NCBI GenBank assembly: GCA_022605405.1
Contig: JABYQQ010000014.1
Coordinates: forward strand, 620,001 to 684,000
Direction: 5' to 3'
DNA length: 64,000 bases
Source: Earliella scabrosa
Lineage: Eukaryota > Basidiomycota > Agaricomycetes > Polyporales > Polyporaceae
Part shown: positions 43,845-52,921 of the stretch, one piece after another
Layout of the letters: each line of letters opens with the position of its first letter
Position numbering within the stretch: position 1 is the first letter of the stretch
The notes under the pieces: model-generated
What the model was told of the DNA's origin: nothing
The model's input: only the letters and a program-made list of their open reading frames with translations
The model's database searches: none
Translations under genes and position numbers: made by a program

Positions 43845-44593
43845 TGCGCACATCCGAGTAGCGCTGCCCGCTGCCCCTCCATGGCAATGCAGGGCGCGGG
43901 AGTGCGCCCTCCGCCGAGGCCCGACGAAGGGATGTGGGGCGTGGTACGTCTTCTGGGGGCGGAAGCGGAGATGAGCGTGGGGGGCGGGCAATTTAGATTG
44001 CCGGGTACGGACCTGTAACTACGGGAGAACCGGGGTTGTATGGACGGGGCGGCCCGGCGGAGTTTCTTTTCCTCATGGCCTGGGGATAGCTGCTACGTGG
44101 CGAGTGCGCGATGGGCGGGATGACTGCGTGGGGATGGAGGCCGACGGGCGGTGAGGACTGGGTCGGAGGTGGTGGGCGGAGAGTGGCGGAGAAGAGATGG
44201 GCGCGCGGGCTAGAACCTAAGACCCCGACTAGAAGCGCGCTGGTTGTGCAATTGACGAGTTGATGACAAATTGGAAGTGGCGGGCCGGGTGGACCGCGCC
44301 TCGTGGCTTTCCGTACTAGGCAGGCAAGCTTCGGTGGTGTGCATAATGAAATAGGCGCCTTACTCGACGCCGAACTCCTCCCTAATATGGACAAACCACT
44401 GGGAGAAGAAGCCCTGCAGGCCCGCCCCTGCGCAACGTGCTGTAAAAATTTTTTCATGCAGGAAGCTGGCTGAGGGCGAAGGGCGCAGTGAGGAGGATAC
44501 AAGGAGGCCCCCGTACCTGCTGCTGCCTCCTTGCCCACCCAGCAACTAAAACCCCTCCCCAAAACTGCCCTCTGCCTGCTCTACCTACCAAGT

Positions 44594-47348
44594 ATGCGTA
44601 AATCTGGCAAAACTAGACGCTCTCGTTCCCCGGCCTCACCTCAGCCCTCCCCACCGACCCAGATCCTGGTCCCTGCGACCCCTGAGGCGGTGTCGGAGAC
44701 TCGTGCCACGGTCGAGGACCTGATGAGGCCGCTTACGCCCCGCACGTACGCGCAAGTCGTAATGGGGATGGCCTTGGACCCGGCCCCGCTCACTCCGCCG
44801 ACGCCGAGACTCCAGGCGACGGACCGCCTGACGACGATGGTGGAGATTCCGGACGAGGGACTTGCACTCCCGGCGCAGGTGTACGCGAACACTGCAGGAG
44901 CCCAAAGTGTGAGCACGATCTTGCATCTTATTGGGTTGACCTCATCTTCCTCAGGGCGTGCAGGTTGCCCATGTGGAGTCCCCGCTCCCGCCCAGCTCTC
45001 CGATTCGCCTGCCCACAACGGCGGACAACTCCGTCGAGGAGGCGAACAAGGAGAACGCGCCATGCGTTGACCCTCCTCCTCTGTCCCAGACGGACTCCGA
45101 GAGGATGTGGGCCGCGGTTGGCACGCCCATTCCCCTCCCGACCGATACGGCTTTCTCGTTTGTAGTCCCGACCCCGCCTTTGCCCGGCGCCCCGCGACAG
45201 GATGAAGCCGCCGCTGCGTCCATCAGTGGTGCTTTTAGCATGAACCCTGCACCCACGAACGACGACCTGACCTCTCCGCTGACTGCGAGGGACGTCAACG
45301 TACGCAAATGGCCCCGACGTGTCTCGCCGGGGTCGGACGAACAGACGGCGAGACGGACACGGCGGCGACGTGCAAGGGCGGCGCTGCCGAGTATCCACGA
45401 GGACCGTGTCCTGCACCCGTCGGCGTCGTTGACCACGGACAACCCTTGGCTCTCTGCCAACCCACGGGCCCGAGTTGACGACTCCTTCGGCCCGCCGATC
45501 GCGTCGTCGACTCCGGCACGACAGCCATCACCGGAGCTGGAGTACCTCGACCCGCCGCAGCCTTCGCTCAGGAACATCAACACGTCTGGACATCCCCCCA
45601 CCCCGCACTACACGACGGAGCCATCTTATGGGAGCCTGGTTCGCGCTGAAACCCCTCTCCTCCCGGTGCCGGAGTCCCCTGCTGGTGGGCACGCAAGCAT
45701 GGAGATGCGTATGGACGTGGACCAGACATCGTCACGAGAAGTACGCCCTGCGACCGCCGGAAGTGAGAGGACTGGAATGGCGGCCTCGGCACTGCTCTCG
45801 ATGGCGGGAAGGGCGGAGATGCGCGACATAAGACACAGGAACGACCTCACGGAGAGCCAACAGGAAGCACACTTCCGCGCTTTCTTCGGAGCGCAGGCGT
45901 CGCGGTCGAACGGGAACCTCACCCCAGCAAATTCGCCGGCCGTGCCTGAAGACTCGCGCTTTCCTGCGTCGAGGGCCCGGGCGCCGTTCATGCAGGCGAG
46001 GACGCGGGAGCAGCGTGAGGAGCAGGAGGCGCTCCGCTCTGTCCGTGCTCCGGTCGCGCGACCGTTTACTTCGACTCTCGACTTCCACGACGCACCGCCG
46101 CACTGGCTGAGGCCGGGTACGGAGCGTACGCGCTGGGAGCCGGGCCAGTCAGCGAGCTCGACTGGTTTCCCTGTGGTGCCGCAGCAACCCCTTGTCGTCG
46201 CGGACCAGGACGGACGTCGCCCCCGACCTGCGAACCCTGCGGCTCAGTGCCTCAACCCGGCGCAACCACTGGAGGACGATGACGAGGCCGACGAGGGTGG
46301 CTGGATCCCGGCGGCTGTCACGAGAGGCCGGGGCGCAGGGGAGGAAGCCCTCGACGAAGACCCGTCTCTCGTCCCCATGTCCGTCTTCCGAAGGATCCAA
46401 CTCTCGGACCTCGAAAGCCACCTTCGGGGGCTTGACGATAGGTGGGTCCGAGCGATGTGGCGCGACCCGCCCAACACGACGGCGCTGATCAACATCTTCA
46501 ACTACACGTTCACGACGAGCACGGCTGTGAACCGGACAACTGCAATGGCGCTCCGGGAGGCGGTCCGCCAAATCACGGGCGAGCGGGCGTTCCACGTCGT
46601 CCCGCCTGATCCTGCTCCGGGAGCGGTCCAGGCTGGACAACCGCCGATTCTGTGGGCGATCCGTGGACTCTCGCCCGTGGGGTGGACTACACTGGTGCGC
46701 TTCGGACTATGGACGTCCGGAGCGATCTCCTTCCATGCGATGCCTACCGCGCTGGAGCTGCCTGACTGGCTCCTTTCTCTGGAGAACCTCACAAGCGACG
46801 ACCCGTTGGAGATCGAGCGCACGGTGCGAGGGACCCTGGAGCGAGGAGCGCCCCGTGCACACATCCGCGCGCTCCTTCAAGGCAACCGCGACTTCGCTGG
46901 TGTCCCGCTGGACGAAGCCTTCCAGACGATCATGGCGACCCTGCGGATCCAAGTCCTCACGCTGGGGAACGGTAATCTTATCGCGAACGTTTACATGCGC
47001 CCGCCAACGAGGAACGCCGCGCGGTGGCGGGAATGGGTCCGATCCCTCCGCTCCATGAGCTTCGGGATCTACCTGGGCGCAACGGCGCACCCGCGACGCA
47101 TCACCATGTGTGCGGGGTGTCACAGCGTGGACCACCCCACGCACCTCTGCCCCTTCACTCGGCTTCCGGGCTGGCAAGGACCGGAGGCGGGCACGGGGAA
47201 CATCGGGTCGTACTCGCTGGCGATTTCGGGTGGTACTAACACTACCCCGCCCGTAGCAGGACCGTCGCGCGCGAGAGGTGCGGAGAGGACGAACCCGCGC
47301 ACGCCGTCGCGTCGCGGAGGGCGTGGTGGTCGGGGAGGATCGCGCTGA
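44594..47348 (+). CDS. LINE ORF1 (gag-like, CCHC knuckle), with an intron-like gap
   Basis: Best read as two segments, 44594-44908 and 44955-47348 (902 residues). The gap of 46 nt starts GTGAGC, ends CCTCAG, contains a TTGAC branch-like site and joins the frame exactly (GAQS to GVQVAHVES). Without it, the first frame runs to a stop at 45070 and the second frame has no early ATG before 45104. The N-terminal half is disordered and Pro/Ser/Arg-rich. The folded part begins around NTTALINIFNYTFTT and includes GLSPVGWTTLVRFGLWTSG and MRPPTRNAARWREWV. Near the end is CAGCHSVDHPTHLC, a C-X2-C-X4-H-X4-C knuckle, then an RGG-rich tail. It should bind the element's RNA in its RNP. Confidence 0.8.
44909..44954 (+). 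other. Putative 46-nt spliceosomal intron inside LINE ORF1
   Basis: GTGAGC donor, TTGAC branch-like site 14 bases before the end, TTCCTCAG acceptor, phase 0. Its size is typical of introns in this window. Confidence 0.55.
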
Positions 47349-47699
47349 GTGCGGACATATGTTGAATACTGCTGGGAGTGCGAATGGCTGTGTATCTTTG
47401 TCGTATCAGCGTCTCATGATCTGTAGAGCTGGCCTGACTACAGAATTCAATCGTGCTGTGTGACTATACGGGGTGGTGACGCTTGGTTGCATGGCTAGGG
47501 CCCTTCCCTAGACCTAATATACTGGCCGGAAGGTGACAGGAACGTCTGGGAAGAAATAGCGGGTGTCCTATTTAGGACCAGTGGCCCGTGTCAGGTACGA
47601 CCTGACGAACTGCTGTGTGCGCGCGTACTACACCACCGAGCACGATGCGTACAAGTAGATAACTGAACCGTGGCGACGGACATCGCATAGACGGTAGAG

Positions 47700-50600
47700 A
47701 TGGTTGTATCACCGTTGAAAATAGCAACTGCGAACACACGAATACATAACACATCACACGGAATGAATACGTTGGCAAACGGCTATTGGCGCAGCGATGA
47801 CCCAGGAGCCCGTGACAGGGATGGTACTGACCTGGCGGGTGCTGAGAGGGTCAACGCTAACGGAGGTACGGAAGGGAGACGTAAACGGAAACGGAAGACA
47901 AAGGCGAGAGTGAAGGTAGCTACGCTGAACATGCGGGGCTACGGTGGTGGAGGACGAAACCAGGGTGCACAGGAGAAATGGCTGTCTATAAACCAAGTCA
48001 TGCGCGAGAAACGAATAGCGATACTTGCCTTGCAGGAAACGCATCTGACGGCGGAGAGAATTGCGAGCCTCAATGATCTGTTTGCGGCGTCGATCCTGAT
48101 CTGTGGGAGCCCAGACCCTGTGAATGACACGGGTGCGAGAGGGGTTGCTTTTGTTGTTAGCAGAAAGCTTGTGGACGCGGAGCACGTTAGTCTTCGAGAG
48201 ATAATTCCTGGGCGGGCAGCGGTACTTGAGGCCCCGTGGGCCCATGGAAAAACCCTGAGAATTCTAAATGTTTACGCGCCGAATGGGTCGGCGGAAAACG
48301 CGCAATTCTGGACGAGTCTTAGCGGGGCCGTAGGGGTGGGCAGAGGGACCAAACCTGACGTGGTCTTAGGAGATTTCAATGTTGTTGAGTCGAGCATTGA
48401 TAGGCTTCCGGCGAGGAAGGACCCGGATGAACAGGTTGATGCTCTCCGGACTTTCCTGGCTGGGGCTGCGGTGGACGATGGGTGGCGCCGTGACCATGAC
48501 AGGGAGAGGGGCTTCACATACCTGCAGAAGAGTACAGGGAGCCAGTCGCGAATAGATCGAATCTACCTGACGAGAGAGGTTGCTAGGCTATCCGGGGACT
48601 GGGAGGTGACGGGACCGGGTTTTGAAACTGATCACCAACTGGTATGTGTCGAGGTGGAAAATGTTGCGGCGCCCTTCATGGGACCGGGCCGGTGGATGAT
48701 TCCGCCTACGCTGCTGGAGGACACAAAGTTTCATGAGAAAATGAAAGAGCTGGGTAGCCGATTGATTACGGACCTGAATAGCATCGCAGATCGCTCTGAG
48801 GATGTGAACCCGCAACGCGTGTATGCGAAATTCAAGGCCGACTTAGTTGCAGCTGCGAGAAAGCGCGCTAAAGAAAAAATCCCGAGACTAGATAGGATGA
48901 TCGCGAGACTGAGGGAGGACCTCCGGGCGACGCTTCAAGGTGACGGGGCGGACGGCGAGGACGCAAAGATGAGCGCGGCGATACTCCAAGATCGCATCAC
49001 GAGTCTGGAGGTCAAGAGGTTTGGGAAGCACAGACAGGCAGTGGCGGCAAATGATTTCGTCCGCGGTGAGACGATTTGTAAGTACTGGACCAAGATGAAC
49101 AAAATACCCCTACCAAGTACAGTGATCCCGGAGCTCGCTCGACGAGCGCCCGGCTCCGACGACATTGTCTATGTGCGGAGATCCGACGAAATGGCGGAAG
49201 TGGCGATGAACCACTACAACGGGCTCCAGGAGGACCCTGACCTTGATCTGGATGAGCACCGTGAGGATGTGGCGAGGGAATGCTCGCATATTGTTAACTC
49301 TTTAGACCCACGTTCGAAAGGTGAAATGGCTACACGTATAGCATACGAGGAAGTGGAGAGGGCCGTGCGAGAAGCAGCCACGGGGAAGGCTGCGGGTCTG
49401 GATGGAATCCCCTCGGAGGTGTGGAAGCTGTACATGAGGTGGGCGGATTGCGACCGTAAAAGAGACAGGCCAGTGGTGGATATGGTCAAGGCTCTGCGAG
49501 CGGTGTTCAATGACGTGGAGCGGTATGGCGTAGCTGAGGGCACTGGTTTCACGGACGGTTGGATATGCCCGATATATAAGCTAAAAAAGGACCAGCGCGA
49601 AATCGTGAACTATCGACCGATAACGCTACTGAACACTGACTACAAAATCATGACGCGGGTCCTTGCATCCCGGATTGCGCGAGTTGCGCCGATGCTTATA
49701 CATCCGGATCAAGCGGGGTTTGTCCCGGGCAGGCGCATCTTTGATCATATTAGACTGGCCCAAATGATGATTGAATACGCGGAAGTAGAGGAGCAGAATG
49801 GGGTCATTGTGGCGCTTGACCAAGAGAAAGCATACGACCGTATCAATCACTCCTATCTGTGGGCGGTTTTGGAGAAGTGCAATTTTGCTGGTAATTTCAT
49901 TCGGACGGTGAAGCATCTCTATGAGAAGGCAGAGAGTGTAGTGGTTGTTAATGGGGTTCTGAGCAGCAGATTTAGGATTGTACGGGGTGTGAGACAAGGA
50001 GACCCGATGTCATGTCTCCTCTTTGACCTTGCGATTGAACCCCTGGCGTGCGCACTGCGGGCGTCGACTTTGAAGGGTTTCTCTGTCCCTGGTGTTGCGG
50101 AGCGGCTCATCGCTACCCTGTTCGCAGATGATACCACGACATACCTGTGTGAAGAGGATGATCTGGATGAATTGAAGCGGCTCCTGCGACAATGGTGTGC
50201 GGCTTCGCGGGCGAAGTTCAACGAAGAGAAAACGGAATATGTGCCGGTGGGGACGCCGGAATTCCGTGCTGACCTTGCTGCGGGTCGGTCGGACACCGTT
50301 CTGGGAAGGTCGATGCGTGGAGAGAACAATATTATACCGGATGGGACGTCTATACGACTGCTTGGTGCGCGGGTTGGGAATAGGGTAGACCCGGAGGCAG
50401 CGTGGGCTCCGATCCTGGGGACGATTGCTAAAGCCTTTGAACGATGGGGTAGACGACACCCGACGATCTATGGGAGGAAATTAGTAGTGTCAATGGAAGT
50501 TGGTGGGCGCACGCAATTCCTCACGAGAGCGCAGGGCATGCCAGCGGCGATTGAACGACGACTGAGTGCGATGACCCAGACTTTTGTCTGGAAGGGGGAC

Positions 50601-52739
50601 ATGCACCCGAGAATTGGACGTGACACTCTGTTCAGCCCGGTCGGCTGCGGGGGACTTAATCTGCTCGACATTGCTGCAAGAAATGAAGCGATTGATCTGA
50701 TGTGGACGAAAGATTACCTTGTTTTGGGCCCGACTCGCAGGAGATGGGCCTTCGTGGCAGATGTTCTTCTAGCGCGTGCTGTAATGGCTACTGACGCTCA
50801 GGTTGACCGTATGGCACGAGTTAATACCTTCCTACAGACGTGGAATGTGAGCACGCGGACCTCTGTCGTGTTGGCGGAGCCTCTTCGGAGAATGATGAAG
50901 TGTGCGCGTAAATACAGAGTGACTGTAGAGTCCCTGAACCCTGCCGAGACCCTGAAGAAAGCGCTGCCCCTGTGGTATCACCTGGGTAGGGGGCAGGAGA
51001 GGTACTGCGTAAACACTGTATCGGGTCGGTGCCTGAGGGAGAACCATGGAGTCCGAACGGTTCTGGACGGAGACAGAGTGGCGAGAAGATTACGACGGGA
51101 CGGGAGTGCTACTGGACACCACGCTACGAGCTCTTGTAGGTGTGGGGATTGTACAAGGGACCGGGTGGATAATGGATGCACGAATCCGCATCGATGCGCG
51201 GTGATGGCTAGGAGTCTGATAGACCGACTCCTTCCCCGCTGGAAACCGACGGGGAACTTAGGACAGGATGGGCTCACTCTGACGCAGCGGAGACTGGAGC
51301 AGAATGACTCTGCCAGAGAATCTAACGGGAGGATACTTTTCGACCCGTCGGTGTCGGACGTAGGGCTGAGCTCGGTTTTCCGAGTCTTCGGACCGAGTGA
51401 TGGCGAGGAGGTGGATGTCCGGCCTGTCCGGAGGCCCGCGACAGGGAGGACTGTGGTGGAAGAGAGCGTTGAAGTCTTCACAGATGGATCGGCGATGGAC
51501 AACGGCACTAGTGCAGCGAGATCGGGAAGTGGCGTGTGGTTTGGGCCCGGTGACAGACGGAACATAGCAGCGGCAGTGCCGGGGACTGAGCACTCTAACC
51601 AGCGTGGAGAGATATACGCAGTAGTCCTGGCGGCGGCCAAGTCTACCCCGTTCGCGCCGCTACATATTGTTACGGATTCCCAATATGTTATTGACGGACT
51701 CACCTTGCATCTCCCTAGATGGGAAGATAGAGGCTGGCTTGGGATAGCGAATGCAGACCTCCTGCGCATGGCGGCTGCGTGGCTGAGGCAACGATCGGCA
51801 CCGACGACCTTTAGATGGATCAAAGGGCACTCGGGAGATCCGGGAAATGATGGAGCGGATGAGCTGGCTAGGGCGGGGGCTGAGGTTGGGAACCCGGTTA
51901 GTGTTCTGCCATGCCCGAAGCGCTTCTTGCGGGAGGGGGCGAGACTCGCGGCCCTGACCCAGAGATTGGCGTACTGTGGTGTACGCATTGATAAGCGAAA
52001 AACTGTGCGACGTGCGACGGCACTGATGGTGGGGAGGGTGATAGCTACGCTTGAGCAGGACTTTGGGGTCCACGCCACGGAGATGGCTCTATGGAGAGCG
52101 ATTCGAACGAGGGATGTGGCGAGAAATATGAGGGACTTCCTGTGGAAGGCCCTTCACGATGCGCTCCGCGTCGGTAGATTCTGGGAGAACATACCGGGAT
52201 ATGAACAGAGGGCGATTTGTGCGACGTGCGGAGTTACTGAATCGCTGGAGCATATTCTCCTCGAATGCTCAGCGCCGGGGCAACGGGAGGTGTGGAATCT
52301 GGTCTGGGCGGCTGTTCGAGAGAGAGGACTGCCCCAGATCCCGCTCTCTCTTGGGGCTATCCTTGGTGCGCCGCTTTTGTCTATTGCGGAAATGCTAGAA
52401 AAGAAGGTGAAGGCGGCGGATCGTTTCTATCAGACAATTGTGCTGGTATCGGCGCACTTGATATGGTGCCTACGATGTGAGCGGGTGATTCAGTGGGCTG
52501 GGGAGCCGGAACGTCGGCATCTAGCGGTGGAAATCGAGCGAAAGTGGAAGCGGATTGTTGAGCGGAGGGTGATTATGGACCTGGCGAGAACCTCTGGGAG
52601 GTTTGGAAAGAGAGCGCTCCGTAGGGAGCTCGTGCTAGCCACGTGGCGACCCATGACTGAGGACCGTCGCACACGGCGGGACGAGCCGGGGGTTTTAGTG
52701 GGTAGTCTGGTGCAGGAGGATTCAGCTGGAATCGGCTGA
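47700..52739 (+). CDS. LINE ORF2: AP endonuclease, reverse transcriptase, RNase H
   Basis: One uninterrupted ORF of 1679 codons from ATG 47700; a second in-frame ATG at 47763 is possible. The endonuclease is near residues 70-320 (VATLNMRG, LALQETHL, GDFNVVE, DHQLVCVE). Reverse transcriptase is near 560-900 (YRPITLLNTDYKIMTRV, QAGFVPGRRIFDHI, ALDQEKAYDRI, GVRQGDPMSCLLF, catalytic FADDTTTY near 807). RNase H is near 1257-1400 (FTDGSAMD, NQRGEIYAVVLAA, HIVTDSQYVIDG, KGHSGDPGNDGADELA), with all four acidic positions present. A C-X2-C-X7-H-X4-C zinc motif lies near 1504 (CATCGVTESLEHILLEC). No stop or frameshift is seen, so the enzyme may be active. It nicks target DNA and copies the element RNA at the nick. 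Confidence 0.95.
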   Translation: MVVSPLKIATANTRIHNTSHGMNTLANGYWRSDDPGARDRDGTDLAGAERVNANGGTEGRRKRKRKTKARVKVATLNMRGYGGGGRNQGAQEKWLSINQVMREKRIAILALQETHLTAERIASLNDLFAASILICGSPDPVNDTGARGVAFVVSRKLVDAEHVSLREIIPGRAAVLEAPWAHGKTLRILNVYAPNGSAENAQFWTSLSGAVGVGRGTKPDVVLGDFNVVESSIDRLPARKDPDEQVDALRTFLAGAAVDDGWRRDHDRERGFTYLQKSTGSQSRIDRIYLTREVARLSGDWEVTGPGFETDHQLVCVEVENVAAPFMGPGRWMIPPTLLEDTKFHEKMKELGSRLITDLNSIADRSEDVNPQRVYAKFKADLVAAARKRAKEKIPRLDRMIARLREDLRATLQGDGADGEDAKMSAAILQDRITSLEVKRFGKHRQAVAANDFVRGETICKYWTKMNKIPLPSTVIPELARRAPGSDDIVYVRRSDEMAEVAMNHYNGLQEDPDLDLDEHREDVARECSHIVNSLDPRSKGEMATRIAYEEVERAVREAATGKAAGLDGIPSEVWKLYMRWADCDRKRDRPVVDMVKALRAVFNDVERYGVAEGTGFTDGWICPIYKLKKDQREIVNYRPITLLNTDYKIMTRVLASRIARVAPMLIHPDQAGFVPGRRIFDHIRLAQMMIEYAEVEEQNGVIVALDQEKAYDRINHSYLWAVLEKCNFAGNFIRTVKHLYEKAESVVVVNGVLSSRFRIVRGVRQGDPMSCLLFDLAIEPLACALRASTLKGFSVPGVAERLIATLFADDTTTYLCEEDDLDELKRLLRQWCAASRAKFNEEKTEYVPVGTPEFRADLAAGRSDTVLGRSMRGENNIIPDGTSIRLLGARVGNRVDPEAAWAPILGTIAKAFERWGRRHPTIYGRKLVVSMEVGGRTQFLTRAQGMPAAIERRLSAMTQTFVWKGDMHPRIGRDTLFSPVGCGGLNLLDIAARNEAIDLMWTKDYLVLGPTRRRWAFVADVLLARAVMATDAQVDRMARVNTFLQTWNVSTRTSVVLAEPLRRMMKCARKYRVTVESLNPAETLKKALPLWYHLGRGQERYCVNTVSGRCLRENHGVRTVLDGDRVARRLRRDGSATGHHATSSCRCGDCTRDRVDNGCTNPHRCAVMARSLIDRLLPRWKPTGNLGQDGLTLTQRRLEQNDSARESNGRILFDPSVSDVGLSSVFRVFGPSDGEEVDVRPVRRPATGRTVVEESVEVFTDGSAMDNGTSAARSGSGVWFGPGDRRNIAAAVPGTEHSNQRGEIYAVVLAAAKSTPFAPLHIVTDSQYVIDGLTLHLPRWEDRGWLGIANADLLRMAAAWLRQRSAPTTFRWIKGHSGDPGNDGADELARAGAEVGNPVSVLPCPKRFLREGARLAALTQRLAYCGVRIDKRKTVRRATALMVGRVIATLEQDFGVHATEMALWRAIRTRDVARNMRDFLWKALHDALRVGRFWENIPGYEQRAICATCGVTESLEHILLECSAPGQREVWNLVWAAVRERGLPQIPLSLGAILGAPLLSIAEMLEKKVKAADRFYQTIVLVSAHLIWCLRCERVIQWAGEPERRHLAVEIERKWKRIVERRVIMDLARTSGRFGKRALRRELVLATWRPMTEDRRTRRDEPGVLVGSLVQEDSAGIG

Positions 52740-52886
52740 GTGACCTGCGCCGTGCTGGGAGTCCCACACGCCGGAGTAAAACCCGAGTGCGTAAATGCAT
52801 TTCCCCTGGCGCGGTACTGAAGGAAACTTCGAACCTTGCTACAACTCGACTGGGAGGCACTGTCCTTGCCACCGAGCATGCACCGC

Positions 52887-52921
52887 AAAAAAAAAAAAAA
52901 AAAAAATACTCTATGCGAGGG
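52887..52921. repeat. LINE poly-A tail and right target-site duplication
   Basis: 20 A (52887-52906) followed by TACTCTATGCGAGGG (52907-52921), identical to 41598-41612. Confidence 0.92.

Larger units (their letters stand above)
41613..52906 (+). mobile_element. Full-length LINE (non-LTR retrotransposon), Tad1-like
   Basis: Bounded by a perfect 15-bp target-site duplication and ending in a 20-nt poly-A (52887-52906). Contents: leader 41613-44593 (interrupted by a nested LINE fragment and carrying a 172-codon ORF), ORF1 44594-47348 with a CCHC knuckle and RGG tail, ORF2 47700-52739 with endonuclease, reverse transcriptase, RNase H and a C-terminal zinc motif, and a 147-nt 3' UTR. Total length is about 11.3 kb, or 10.4 kb without the nested piece and its duplicated target. 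The domain order fits the fungal Tad1 clade; the clade call is inferred. It lies 178 bases upstream of the ATG of AAA copy B. Confidence 0.92.
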
